NCBI RefSeq assembly: GCF_009362785.1
Contig: NZ_WHNQ01000007.1
Span: forward strand, 124,001 to 188,000
Reading direction: 5' to 3'
DNA length: 64,000 nucleotides
Source of the DNA: Paraburkholderia atlantica
GTDB lineage: Bacteria > Pseudomonadota > Gammaproteobacteria > Burkholderiales > Burkholderiaceae
The notes beneath the pieces are model-generated. The model had not been told where the DNA came from, ran no database searches, and saw nothing but the letters and a program-made list of their open reading frames with translations. The translations under genes and the position numbers were made by a program. Shown in pieces: positions 9,272 through 18,218 of this stretch (its first letter is position 1; each line of letters starts with the position of its first letter).

Positions 9272-9293
9272 GAAGCCACCCGAAGGTGGCTTC
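9272..9293 (-). terminator. Intrinsic terminator of typA
   Basis: Perfect 9-base arms GAAGCCACC and GGTGGCTTC with a CGAA loop (TTCG on the transcribed minus strand), then TTCGTTT. It lies 35 bases after the typA stop and separates typA from the suc operon. Confidence 0.85.
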
Positions 9294-9328
9294 CGTTCCC
9301 TGCTAATCCAGACGGATTCGAATCCCGC

Positions 9329-11158
9329 TTATTCGCCGGCAACCTTGTTGCGGCTCGCGCTGCGGCGCTCGTGTTCCTTCAGGTAGCGCTTGCGCAGACG
9401 GATCGACTTCGGCGTGACTTCGACCAGTTCGTCGTCGTCGATGAACTCGACCGCGTATTCGAGCGACAGCTGAACCGGCGGCACGAGACGCACGGCTTCA
9501 TCGGTGCCCGACGCGCGCACGTTGGTGAGCTGCTTGCCCTTGATCGGGTTCACGACGAGGTCGTTGTCGCGGCTGTGAATGCCGATGATCATGCCTTCAT
9601 ACAGCGCCTCGCCCGGCGACACGAACATGCGGCCACGATCCTGCAGTTTCCACAATGCGTACGCGACTGCCGCGCCGTCGTCCTGCGAGATCAGCACGCC
9701 GTTGCGACGCTCGCCGACCGCGCCATCCTTGACCGGCTGGTACGAATCGAACGTGTGGCTCATCAGACCCGTGCCGCGCGTCAGCGTGAGGAATTCCGAC
9801 TGGAAGCCGATCAGGCCACGCGCCGAAATCCGGTACTCGAGACGCGTGCGGCCACGGCCGTCCGACGCCATATCGAGCATTTCGCCCTTGCGGCGGCCAA
9901 GTTCTTCCATCACGCCGCCCTGGTGCGTGTCTTCCATGTCGACGGTCAGGTTTTCGTACGGCTCGTGCTTCTCGCCGTTGATTTCCTGCATCACGACGCG
10001 CGGACGCGACACGGCCAGCTCGTAGCCTTCACGACGCATGTTTTCGACCAGAATGGTCAGGTGCAACTCGCCGCGGCCCGCCACTTCGAACGTGGTTTCG
10101 TCGCCGGTGTCGCGCACGCGCAGCGCAACGTTGTGATTCAGTTCCTTCATCAGGCGGTCGCGAATCTGACGGCTCGTGACGAACTTGCCTTCGCGGCCCG
10201 CGAGCGGCGACGAGTTGACGAGGAAGTTCATCGTCAACGTGGGTTCGTCGACGGTGATCATCGGCAGCGCTTCCGGCTGTTCCGGCGAGCAGATCGTCAC
10301 GCCGATGCCGACTTCCTCGATACCGTTGATCAGCACGATGTCGCCCGCTTCAGCCGAGTCGACCTGCACGCGATCGAGGCCCTTGAACGACAACACCTGG
10401 TTGATCTTGCGATTGAGGATTTCGCCTTCCGGGCCCTGGCGCACCGCGACGGCCATGCCCGGCTTGATGCGGCCGCGCGTGATACGGCCAATGCCGATAC
10501 GGCCGACGTACGACGAGTAGTCGAGCGACGTGATCTGCAGTTGCAGCGGACCTTCCGGATCGGCCGGGCGCACCGGCACGTGCTGCAGGATTGCCTCGAA
10601 CAGCGGACGCATGTCGCCATCGCGCACGTCGGGCGTGAGACCCGCATAGCCGTTCAGGCCCGACGCGTAAACGATCGGGAAGTCGAGCTGCTCTTCGCTC
10701 GCGCCGAGCTTGTCGAACAGGTCGAAGGTCTGGTTGATCACCCAGTCGACTCGCGCGCCCGGTCGGTCGACCTTGTTGATCACGACGATCGGCTTCAGGC
10801 CGAGCGCGAGCGCCTTCTTCGTGACGAAGCGGGTTTGCGGCATCGGGCCTTCCACCGCGTCGACGAGCAGCAGCACCGAGTCGACCATCGACAGCACACG
10901 CTCCACTTCGCCGCCGAAGTCGGCGTGCCCCGGCGTGTCGACGATATTGATGTGGGTACCTTCGTACTCCACCGCGCAGTTCTTCGACAGGATCGTGATG
11001 CCGCGCTCTTTTTCGATGTCGTTCGAGTCCATCACGCGCTCGGCGATCTGCTGGTTCTCGCGGAACGTGGCGGTCTGACGGAGGAGCTGGTCGACGAGCG
11101 TAGTCTTGCCGTGGTCGACGTGAGCAATGATGGCAATGTTGCGTAGGGCGCGGGTCAT
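9329..11158 (-). CDS. typA: Ribosome-associated GTPase TypA/BipA
   Basis: A 609-residue translational GTPase of the EF-G/BipA family, which helps 50S assembly at low temperature and in stress. The G1 motif [15 protein letters not shown] is at residues 8-22, followed by G2 (ERGITI), G3 ([15 protein letters not shown]) and G4 ([11 protein letters not shown]); the C-terminal half carries the BipA-specific region with [18 protein letters not shown] and the final [15 protein letters not shown]. The start at 11158 ([11 protein letters not shown]) is used; an upstream in-frame start would add 28 residues absent from the family. Monocistronic with its own terminator. Confidence 0.95.
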   Translation of the reverse strand: MTRALRNIAIIAHVDHGKTTLVDQLLRQTATFRENQQIAERVMDSNDIEKERGITILSKNCAVEYEGTHINIVDTPGHADFGGEVERVLSMVDSVLLLVDAVEGPMPQTRFVTKKALALGLKPIVVINKVDRPGARVDWVINQTFDLFDKLGASEEQLDFPIVYASGLNGYAGLTPDVRDGDMRPLFEAILQHVPVRPADPEGPLQLQITSLDYSSYVGRIGIGRITRGRIKPGMAVAVRQGPEGEILNRKINQVLSFKGLDRVQVDSAEAGDIVLINGIEEVGIGVTICSPEQPEALPMITVDEPTLTMNFLVNSSPLAGREGKFVTSRQIRDRLMKELNHNVALRVRDTGDETTFEVAGRGELHLTILVENMRREGYELAVSRPRVVMQEINGEKHEPYENLTVDMEDTHQGGVMEELGRRKGEMLDMASDGRGRTRLEYRISARGLIGFQSEFLTLTRGTGLMSHTFDSYQPVKDGAVGERRNGVLISQDDGAAVAYALWKLQDRGRMFVSPGEALYEGMIIGIHSRDNDLVVNPIKGKQLTNVRASGTDEAVRLVPPVQLSLEYAVEFIDDDELVEVTPKSIRLRKRYLKEHERRSASRNKVAGE

Positions 11159-11484
11159 AGGAAACCTGAAGACGGTTGAGTGCGCCGCTTGCTTATGCTG
11201 CTGGTTGAGGAGCCAAACCACGACAACAAGCCCAAAGCGCACTTTTGGGAACCCAAAATTATAGCACGCGCGGATGATCCTTTCTGGTATTCCCCGATAG
11301 ACCGTGCGCTCTCCGTGCTTCTGATGACCTTGTGAATCCGCGTCGCCCGCGCCCCTACGTCAATCCGTACGGCTTCCTGCTTGAGCGCGAAATAATCCTT
11401 GCCTAAGCTGTATTAACGCTTGTCGTGTCAATCAACAGCCAGCTATACTAATGCCTAGTCAACCATTGCAATCGCACGAGAATC
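11159..11484. other. Divergent intergenic region between typA and the marR-efflux operon
   Basis: Contains the candidate marR promoter (11420-11449) and presumably the typA promoter. No gene is supported. Confidence 0.5.
11420..11459 (+). promoter_or_regulatory. Candidate promoter and operator of the marR-nodT-emrAB operon
   Basis: A -35-like TTGTCG (11420-11425) and -10 TATACT (11444-11449) with an 18-base spacer lie 36 bases before the marR start. The imperfect palindrome ACTAATGCCTAGT (11447-11459) overlaps the -10, where a MarR repressor would be expected to block its own promoter. Spacing and position are seen; regulation is inferred. Confidence 0.45.
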
Positions 11485-12000
11485 ATGACGGAGCCGTCCA
11501 ACGAACCCACGCCGGACCTCAGCGAGTATCAACTCGGCGAAAGTGTCGGTTATCTCATCTCGCGGGTGAAATCGACACTGCACAATCTGGTTACGCAGCG
11601 CAGCATGGCCGAACTCGGCATCACCAGCCAGCAAGGCAGCATCCTGTTCATGGTGGCGAGCGGCAAATGCCTGCTCGCGGCCGAGTTGGCGCGTGAATAT
11701 GGTATCGACGCAAGCGCCGTCACGCGCCTGATCGACCGGCTCGAAAAGCGCGGCTTGCTCACTCGGGTGCGCAGCAACGAAGACCGGCGCGTAGTGCGCC
11801 TCGCGTTGACGCCGGAAGGCAATGCGATCGCGGCCCGCATGCCGGCCATTTTCAACGGCGTGCTCGATACCCTGCTGAACGGGTTCACCCCGGAGGAAGT
11901 GGGCTTCCTGAAGAGCATGCTGCGCCGCGTGCTCGCCAATTCCGGCGAACACACGGGACTTTCCCGCGATGCCGCAAGCCATCCCGATAACAAATCGTAA
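11485..12000 (+). CDS. MarR family repressor of the efflux operon
   Basis: A 171-residue MarR-type winged-helix regulator. The recognition region reads LAAELAREYGIDASAVTRLIDRLEKRGLLTR and the wing RSNEDRRVVRLALTPEGN; long helices at both ends form the dimer interface. It is 52 bases upstream of, and co-oriented with, the nodT-emrA-emrB genes, the usual arrangement for a local repressor that releases DNA on binding a toxic aromatic compound. The ligand cannot be told from sequence. The function as repressor of this operon is inferred from position. Confidence 0.88.
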   Translation: MTEPSNEPTPDLSEYQLGESVGYLISRVKSTLHNLVTQRSMAELGITSQQGSILFMVASGKCLLAAELAREYGIDASAVTRLIDRLEKRGLLTRVRSNEDRRVVRLALTPEGNAIAARMPAIFNGVLDTLLNGFTPEEVGFLKSMLRRVLANSGEHTGLSRDAASHPDNKS

Positions 12001-12052
12001 TAGCTTGCTTGCTGCGTCCATCAATACATTCCACTCAAAGAAGAGTCGAGCG

Positions 12053-13573
12053 ATGAAATCCCTTTCCCTGTCCGCGCCCGCACTGTCGAGCCGGGCCGCT
12101 GTCGCCGCCGCGGCGACGGCGCTCGCCCTCACGGGGTGCGCGAACTACTTCGGCGTCAAGAGCGACAAGCAGATCGCCTCGCCGACGCAGTACGAGTCGA
12201 CGCAGAGTCTGCCCAACGAAGGCGGCCAGTGGCCATCGCTCGACTGGGCCAATCAGTTCGGGGACCCGCAACTGCCGAAGCTGATCGCGGAAGCGCTCGA
12301 GGGCAGCCCGTCAATCGCCCAGGCACAGGCGCGGCTCGCGAAGGCTTCGTCGTATATCGAAAGCTCGCGCTCGGCGCTGTTCCCGAAGGCCGAACTCAAC
12401 TATTCGTGGACTCGCGAGCTGTACTCGGCAAACGCCCTCTTCCCGCCTCCGTTCGGCGGCACCTGGTTTAGCGAGAACAACGTGCTCGCGAGCGCGTCGT
12501 GGGATCTCGACCTGTGGGGCAAGAATCGTCAGCGGCTCGGCCAGGCCGTATCGCAGCAAAAAGCCGCCGAGGCTGACATGCAGCAGGCGCGCGTGACGCT
12601 CGCCGCGTCGGTCGCGAGCACCTACAACCAGCTCGCGCAGCTGTATGCGTTCCGCGACATCGCCGCGCGTGAAATCGCGAACCGCCAGGACGTCGGCCGT
12701 ATCACGGATAACCGCGTGAAGGCCGGTCTCGACACCAACGTCGAGAAGCAGACCGCCGCCGGCAACATCGCGACGAGCCAGTCGAACCTGACCGACCTCG
12801 ACGGCCAGATCACCGTCGTGCGCTACCAGTTGGGCGCGCTGCTCGGCAAAGGCCCGGATCGTGGCCTGCAGATCGACAAGCCGGTGCTCACCGGTGGCAA
12901 CGTGGTCGCGCTGCCGGACAACATCCCGGCCGACCTCGTGGCGCGTCGCGCGGACATCGTCGCCGCGCGCTGGCAGGTCGAAGCCGCGATGCACGACGTG
13001 AAAGAAGCGAAAGCCGAGTTCTATCCGGACGTGAATCTCGCGGCCGGCTTCGGCTTCGACGCGTTCGGCTGGGGCCGTTTCCTGACCTCGTCGAGCCGTC
13101 AGATCCAGTTCGGCCCGGCGATCCATCTGCCGCTCTTCGACGCCGGCGCGTTGCGTGCGCAGCTGAAGGGCCGCTACGCCGACTTCGAGGGCGACGTCGC
13201 GAACTACAACCAGACGCTGATCAACGCTCTGCAGGACGTGTCCACGCAGGTGTCGTCGATTCGCTCGATCGACCGCCAGGAAGGCGACGCCCAGCGCGCG
13301 CTCGAGGCGTCGAGCAAGGCGTACCAGCTGGCCGTGATCCGCTATAAGGCCGGGCTGTCGCCGCAACTGCAGGTGCTGACCGCCGACGACAACCGGCTCG
13401 CCGCCGAGCAGACGGTCACCGGTCTGCAGATGCGCCGCCGCAGTCTGCAGATCGGCCTGATCAAGGCACTGGGCGGCGGCTTCGACGCGACCCAGACCGG
13501 TCTCGTCGTGCCGACCGATGCTCCGGCATCGGCCAACGCCGCGAACCACGCCACGAGCACCGCCGCGAACTGA
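12053..13573 (+). CDS. Outer membrane efflux lipoprotein, NodT/OprM family
   Basis: A 506-residue TolC-like outer membrane factor. It starts with a lipoprotein signal peptide ending in the lipobox LTGC, then two outer-membrane-efflux repeats with the usual motifs: SWDLDLWGKNR early in the barrel, PADLVARRADIVAARWQVEAA, and a second repeat with FDAGALRAQ, EASSKAYQLAVIRYKAGLS and LTADDNRLAAEQ. The start at 12053 (MKSLSL) places the signal peptide at the N-terminus; an upstream in-frame start overlapping marR is rejected. It forms the outer duct for the EmrA/EmrB pair encoded directly downstream. Confidence 0.92.
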   Translation: MKSLSLSAPALSSRAAVAAAATALALTGCANYFGVKSDKQIASPTQYESTQSLPNEGGQWPSLDWANQFGDPQLPKLIAEALEGSPSIAQAQARLAKASSYIESSRSALFPKAELNYSWTRELYSANALFPPPFGGTWFSENNVLASASWDLDLWGKNRQRLGQAVSQQKAAEADMQQARVTLAASVASTYNQLAQLYAFRDIAAREIANRQDVGRITDNRVKAGLDTNVEKQTAAGNIATSQSNLTDLDGQITVVRYQLGALLGKGPDRGLQIDKPVLTGGNVVALPDNIPADLVARRADIVAARWQVEAAMHDVKEAKAEFYPDVNLAAGFGFDAFGWGRFLTSSSRQIQFGPAIHLPLFDAGALRAQLKGRYADFEGDVANYNQTLINALQDVSTQVSSIRSIDRQEGDAQRALEASSKAYQLAVIRYKAGLSPQLQVLTADDNRLAAEQTVTGLQMRRRSLQIGLIKALGGGFDATQTGLVVPTDAPASANAANHATSTAAN

Positions 13574-13654
13574 GCGAGCCCGTCCGCGCCAACACACGCA
13601 TACACGCGAACACCCGAATAAACGACGACGTTCAAAAGAACCCGGAGCACATCA

Positions 13655-14896
13655 ATGAGCACCCCCCAGCAGCCCGCCACTCCACCGCAAGCGGCGAACA
13701 ACGGCAAACGCAAGCGCATGATGACGCTGCTCGTCATCGTGATCCTGATTGCCGCGGTCGCGTACGGCCTGTACTACTTCCTCGACGCACGCTTCCATGA
13801 AGACACCGACGACGCCTACGTGAGCGGCAACGTCGTGCAGATCACGCCGCAGGTCACGGGCACCGTGATCGCGGTCAACGCGGACGACACGCAGGTGGTC
13901 AAGGCCGGCGACCCGCTCGTCGTGCTCGACCCGGCCGACGCGCGCGTCGCGCTCGAACAGGCGGAGGCCAACCTTGCGCAGGTGGTGCGTCAGGTGCGCG
14001 GCCTGTTCGCCGACGACAGCCAGTACGAAGCGCGGGTCGCGGCGAGCCAGGCCGACCTGTCGCGAGCCCAGGACGACCTGAAGCGCCGGATGACGGTCGC
14101 GCAGACCGGCGCGGTATCGCAGGAAGAAATCTCGCACGCACGCGACGCCGTCAAGAGCGCACAGGCTGCGCTCGACGCCGCCAAACAGCAACTCGCGGCA
14201 AACCGCGCGCTGACCGCGAACACCACGATCGCCAACCACCCGAACGTGCAGGCCGCCGCCGCGAAGCTGCGCGACGCTTACCTGAACCACGCTCGCAATA
14301 CGCTGCCCGCGCCGGTCACCGGCTATGTCGCGAAACGCTCGGTGCAGGTCGGCCAGCGCGTCTCGCCGGGCACGCCGCTGATGGCGATCGTGCCGCTGCA
14401 TGACGTGTGGGTCGACGCGAACTTCAAGGAAGTGCAACTGAAGCACATGCGCATCGGCCAGCCGGTCGAGCTGACGGCCGACGTCTACGGCTCTTCGGTG
14501 CCGTATCACGGCAAGGTCATCGGCTTCTCGGCCGGCACGGGCTCCGCGTTCTCGCTGCTGCCCGCGCAGAACGCGACCGGCAACTGGATCAAGGTCGTGC
14601 AGCGTCTGCCGGTGCGTATTTCGCTAGATCCGCAGGAACTCGAGAAGCATCCGCTGCGTATCGGTCTGTCGATGCAGGCTGACGTGAACATCAAGGATGA
14701 CACCGGCGGCCAGCTCGGTCAGGCGCCGTCCACGTCTTACCAGACCAACGTGTTCGACAAGTACGGCGCGGAAGCCGATGCCGAAATCGCCCGCATCATC
14801 GCGGAAAACGCCGGTCAGAACGCGAACGGCGGCGCGCAGAAGTCGACTGCGGCGAGCGCCGCGGCCGCCACCAAACCGGTGGCCCATAAGAGCTAA
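13655..14896 (+). CDS. emrA: EmrA-type periplasmic adaptor (HlyD family)
   Basis: A 413-residue membrane fusion protein. A short cytoplasmic N-terminus is followed by one membrane anchor (about 25-45, MMTLLVIVILIAAVAYGLYYF), the biotinyl-lipoyl-like half (DDAYVSGNVVQITPQVTGTV), a coiled-coil hairpin (about 90-200), the second lipoyl half (APVTGYVAKRSVQVGQRVSPG) and a beta-barrel domain ending about residue 350. The last 60 residues are Ala/Asn-rich and probably disordered. It links the EmrB pump to the NodT-type channel. CCGGAG precedes the ATG. Confidence 0.92.
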   Translation: MSTPQQPATPPQAANNGKRKRMMTLLVIVILIAAVAYGLYYFLDARFHEDTDDAYVSGNVVQITPQVTGTVIAVNADDTQVVKAGDPLVVLDPADARVALEQAEANLAQVVRQVRGLFADDSQYEARVAASQADLSRAQDDLKRRMTVAQTGAVSQEEISHARDAVKSAQAALDAAKQQLAANRALTANTTIANHPNVQAAAAKLRDAYLNHARNTLPAPVTGYVAKRSVQVGQRVSPGTPLMAIVPLHDVWVDANFKEVQLKHMRIGQPVELTADVYGSSVPYHGKVIGFSAGTGSAFSLLPAQNATGNWIKVVQRLPVRISLDPQELEKHPLRIGLSMQADVNIKDDTGGQLGQAPSTSYQTNVFDKYGAEADAEIARIIAENAGQNANGGAQKSTAASAAAATKPVAHKS

Positions 14897-14930
14897 GGCT
14901 CCGCCCGACGATTCCTAGAAGGCTCTTTTA

Positions 14931-16493
14931 ATGGCTCAGGCTCAGGCGCAAGTCCCTCACCCGCCGCTCGAGGGCGCGCAACTGGTGATCGGCACGATCG
15001 CGGTGTCGCTCGCCGTGTTCATGAACGTCCTGGATACGTCGATCGCCAACGTGTCGATCCCGTCGATTTCCGGCGACCTCGGCGTGTCGTCCGACCAGGG
15101 CACGTGGGTGATCACGTCGTTCGCGGTGGCCAACGCGATCTCGGTGCCGCTGACCGGCTGGCTCACCGACCGCATCGGCCAGGTGCGGCTGTTCATGGCG
15201 TCGATCGTGCTATTCGTGCTGTCGTCATGGATGTGCGGGCTGTCGCCGAACCTGCCGTTCCTGCTCGCGTCGCGCGTGCTGCAAGGCGCGGTGGCCGGCC
15301 CGATGATCCCGCTGTCGCAGACGCTGCTGCTCGCGAGCTATCCGCGCGCGAAGGCGCCAATGGCGTTATCGATGTGGGCGATGACCACGCTGATCGCACC
15401 GGTTGCCGGTCCGATTCTCGGCGGCTGGATTTCCGACAACATCTCGTGGCCGTGGATTTTCTACGTCAACATTCCGGTCGGCGCGGTCGCGGCTGCCGCG
15501 ACGTGGATGATCTTCCGTAACCGCGACTCGGTGATCAAGAAGGCGCCAATCGACGGCGTCGGCCTCGGTCTTCTGATCGTCTGGGTCGGCTCGCTTCAGG
15601 TCATGCTCGACAAGGGCAAGGACCTCGACTGGTTCTCGTCGACGACGATCGTCGTGCTCGCGCTCGTCGCGGTGATCGCGCTCGCGTTTTTCATCGTGTG
15701 GGAGCTGACGGCCGAGCATCCGGTGGTCGACCTGTCGCTGTTCAGCCGGCGGAATTTCACCGGCGGCACGATCGCGCTGTCGATCGGCTATGGGCTCTAC
15801 TTCGGCAATCTCGTGCTGCTGCCGCTGTGGCTGCAGACCGATATCGGCTACACCGCGACCGAAGCGGGACTCGTGATGGCGCCGGTCGGTGTGTTCGCTA
15901 TCCTGTTGTCGCCGATCACCGGCAAGGTGCTGCCGCGCACCGATCCGCGCTATATCGCGACGCTGTCGTTCCTGATTTTCGCGCTCTGCTTCTGGATGCG
16001 CTCGCGCTATACGACCGGCGTCGATACGTACTCGCTGATGCTGCCCACGCTGATTCAGGGCATCGGCATGGCCGGCTTCTTCATTCCGCTCGTGTCGATC
16101 ACGCTGTCGGGCTTGCCGGGCCATCGGATTCCAGCGGCGTCGGGGCTGTCGAATTTCGTGCGGATCATGTGCGGTGGTATCGGCACGTCGATTTTTCAGA
16201 CCGCGTGGGATCACCGCACGATCATGCATCATGCGCAACTGACTGAACAGGCGAACGCTTACAATCCGGCGTTTGGTCAGTCGATCCATCAGATGGGCGC
16301 AGCGGGCCTGGATCAGCAGCAAACCTATGGTCTCTTCAACACCATGGTCACGCAGCAGGCCGCGCAGCTCGGCGTGAACGATCTGTTCTTCATTTCAGCC
16401 GGCATTTTCGTCGCACTGATCGCGCTGATCTGGATCACCCGACCGGAACGGGCGGGCGGTGACTCGGGAGCGGCGGCCGCCGCGGCGCATTGA
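14931..16493 (+). CDS. emrB: EmrB/QacA family drug:proton antiporter (DHA2, 14 TM)
   Basis: A 520-residue major facilitator of the DHA2 family with 14 predicted membrane segments. It has the family motifs LDTSIANVSIPSIS in TM1, DQGTWVITSFAVANAISVPLTGWLTDRIGQVR (motif A region), RVLQGAVAGPMIPLSQ and GPILGGWISD (motif C region). It drives proton-coupled export of hydrophobic drugs together with EmrA and the NodT channel upstream. It is the last gene of the operon, followed by a strong bidirectional terminator. Substrates are not predictable from sequence. Confidence 0.93.
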   Translation: MAQAQAQVPHPPLEGAQLVIGTIAVSLAVFMNVLDTSIANVSIPSISGDLGVSSDQGTWVITSFAVANAISVPLTGWLTDRIGQVRLFMASIVLFVLSSWMCGLSPNLPFLLASRVLQGAVAGPMIPLSQTLLLASYPRAKAPMALSMWAMTTLIAPVAGPILGGWISDNISWPWIFYVNIPVGAVAAAATWMIFRNRDSVIKKAPIDGVGLGLLIVWVGSLQVMLDKGKDLDWFSSTTIVVLALVAVIALAFFIVWELTAEHPVVDLSLFSRRNFTGGTIALSIGYGLYFGNLVLLPLWLQTDIGYTATEAGLVMAPVGVFAILLSPITGKVLPRTDPRYIATLSFLIFALCFWMRSRYTTGVDTYSLMLPTLIQGIGMAGFFIPLVSITLSGLPGHRIPAASGLSNFVRIMCGGIGTSIFQTAWDHRTIMHHAQLTEQANAYNPAFGQSIHQMGAAGLDQQQTYGLFNTMVTQQAAQLGVNDLFFISAGIFVALIALIWITRPERAGGDSGAAAAAAH

Positions 16494-16547
16494 GTGGGGT
16501 GTTTGTGGTGTTGCTTTAGTTCGACACCGCTCCACCCTAGGAGTATG

Positions 16548-16585
16548 AAAAAAGCGGGATCGCTCGATGGCGATCCCGCTTTTTT
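16548..16585. terminator. Bidirectional intrinsic terminator between emrB and truB
   Basis: Arms of 16 bases, AAAAAAGCGGGATCGC and GCGATCCCGCTTTTTT, around a 6-base loop. It ends the efflux operon on the plus strand and the rimP-to-truB operon on the minus strand. Confidence 0.92.
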
Positions 16586-16618
16586 ATTGTCTGTGCCGGG
16601 CTGGCAATACGGCGAACT

Positions 16619-17554
16619 CTAGGTCTCCGTCGTCACGACCAGACGTTCGGGTGCGAGCACGCCTTCGCCGGGTTTCGCGACCCCGAGAAGGCGCCCCTGT
16701 GCCGAGTACACCCTCACGCGCGGGGCATTTACCGCGTCGGCGGCGATAGTCAAGGACGACAGCTTCAGACGCTGGCCGTGCAGGAAGCGGCGCGTGTCGT
16801 CGTCGCTCAGACACACCTGCGGGAACGTCGACAGCAACGCGTCGACCGGCTGCAGCCATGCGTCGCGTTCGAGCTCGGTCGCGTCGGACAACGCGTCGAG
16901 CGTGACCGAATGTTCGAGGGTCAGCGCGCCGACGCCCGTGCGGCGCAGCGCGACCAGATGCGCGCCGCAGCCGAGCGCCTCGCCGATATCCTCGGCAAGC
17001 GTGCGCACGTACGTGCCCTTGCTGCACGTCACGCGAAACGTCACATCCGGCAGCGCGCACGCAATCAGTTCGAGCGAGTGAATCGTCACCTGCCGCCCTT
17101 CCCGCTCGACCGTCTGGCCGGCGCGCGCGTACTCGTACAGCGGCTTGCCGTCGCGCTTGAGCGCCGAGTACATCGGCGGGACCTGAACGATTTCGCCGAT
17201 GAATCTGGGCAACGCCGCCCGCACCGCCACTTCGTCGCAGTCGACGGCGCGGATGTCGAGCGCCTCGCCCTCGGCGTCGCCGGTGGTCGTGCGGATGCCG
17301 AGACGCATCGTGGCCTCGTAGGTCTTATCGGCTTCGAGCAGGTCTTGCGAGAACTTGGTGGCCTCGCCGAAACACAGCGGCAGCAAGCCGGTGGCGAGCG
17401 GATCGAGCGTGCCGGTGTGGCCCGCCTTTTTCGCCAGATAGAGACGTTTCGCGCGAACCAGCGCGTCGTTGCTCGACAGGCCGAGCGGCTTGTCGAGCAG
17501 CAGCACGCCGTCGAGCGCGCGACGCGGCACGCGGGGGCGTTGAGGTGCGGTCAT
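16619..17554 (-). CDS. truB: tRNA pseudouridine-55 synthase TruB
   Basis: A 311-residue TruB that makes pseudouridine 55 in the T-loop of nearly all tRNAs. The N-terminal DGVLLLDKPLGLSSNDAL and the catalytic KKAGHTGTLDPLATGLLPLC (catalytic Asp51) are clear, as are YEATMRLGIRTTTGDAEGE and CSKGTYVRTLAEDIGEALG. The C-terminal part is the PUA-like TruB extension. It is the last gene of rimP-nusA-infB-rbfA-truB, as in E. coli, and ends at a shared terminator with emrB. Confidence 0.95.
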   Translation of the reverse strand: MTAPQRPRVPRRALDGVLLLDKPLGLSSNDALVRAKRLYLAKKAGHTGTLDPLATGLLPLCFGEATKFSQDLLEADKTYEATMRLGIRTTTGDAEGEALDIRAVDCDEVAVRAALPRFIGEIVQVPPMYSALKRDGKPLYEYARAGQTVEREGRQVTIHSLELIACALPDVTFRVTCSKGTYVRTLAEDIGEALGCGAHLVALRRTGVGALTLEHSVTLDALSDATELERDAWLQPVDALLSTFPQVCLSDDDTRRFLHGQRLKLSSLTIAADAVNAPRVRVYSAQGRLLGVAKPGEGVLAPERLVVTTET

Positions 17555-17632
17555 GTCGAGGGAGGCAGAACGTTCGGGAAATACGAAAAACGGCGCCGCG
17601 CGCTAATTGGAACGCCACGGCATGGCAGTCAC

Positions 17633-17998
17633 TCAGTCGTCTTTCGCACGCGTGGAATTTGCCTCGTCGATCAGGCGCGACATCTCGACGGCGCGCTCGA
17701 TCGTCTTGTCGTAGTGGAAATGCAGCGTCGGCACCGTATGGATATGCAGGCGCTTGAACAGCAGGTTGCGCAGATGGCCGGCCGCGTGCGTCAGCGCTTC
17801 GAGCGTCTGCTGCGGGTCGCCCGTCAGCGTCGTGAAGTAGACCTTCGCGTGCGCGTAGTCGGGTGTCAGCTCGACGCTCTGAAACGTGACGATGCCGATG
17901 CGCGGATCCTTGACCTCGCGCAGCAGCTCGGCCAGGTCGCGTTGGATTTGATCGGCGATCTGCACGTTGCGATTGGGAGTAGTACGTTTCTTAGGCAT
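17633..17998 (-). CDS. rbfA: Ribosome-binding factor A
   Basis: A 121-residue single KH-like domain protein of normal length. Family signatures are [72 protein letters not shown] and the ISR-type C-terminus. RbfA matures 16S rRNA helix 1 in 30S assembly. It lies between infB and truB; a strong terminator-like hairpin (18159-18202) separates it from infB, so its expression may partly depend on read-through or its own start. Confidence 0.94.
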   Translation of the reverse strand: MPKKRTTPNRNVQIADQIQRDLAELLREVKDPRIGIVTFQSVELTPDYAHAKVYFTTLTGDPQQTLEALTHAAGHLRNLLFKRLHIHTVPTLHFHYDKTIERAVEMSRLIDEANSTRAKDD

Positions 17999-18158
17999 GG
18001 TGTTAAGTGCTCCGCTATGACGGATGCAAAAATTGGTTCGCGGGACCCGTGTTCGTTATCCGTTCGATACGACGGCGTCGCGATCGCCTCGGCCGGTGAG
18101 AGTCCATTGGCGACGAACGCGGCAACGAAGCCAGCGACAAATTCGACGCAACGGGCTC

Positions 18159-18202
18159 AAAAACAACGGGCGGAGCGGGCGTCAAGCCCGTTCCGCCCGT
18201 TG
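18159..18202 (-). terminator. Terminator-like hairpin between infB and rbfA
   Basis: A 17-base stem (CAACGGGCGGAGCGGGC against its near-perfect complement, one G-T pair) with a 5-base loop, followed on the minus strand by TTTTTGAG. It begins 17 bases after the infB stop. It looks like a real, perhaps leaky, intrinsic terminator inside a conserved operon. Confidence 0.75.
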
Positions 18203-18218
18203 TGCCGTGCCGCGTGGA

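Larger units (their letters stand above)
8926..9328. other. Intergenic region upstream of sucA and downstream of typA
   Basis: Holds the typA terminator (9272-9293) and the sucA leader. A candidate extended -10 for sucA, TGCTATGCT on the minus strand, lies at 9057-9065, but no matching -35 is evident. No gene is supported here. Confidence 0.5.

Noticed and set aside
9314..9325. GGATTCGAATCC, resembling a tRNA T-loop and a possible attachment site
   Set aside because: No cloverleaf or acceptor stem surrounds it, and it lies just before the typA stop with no mobile element nearby.
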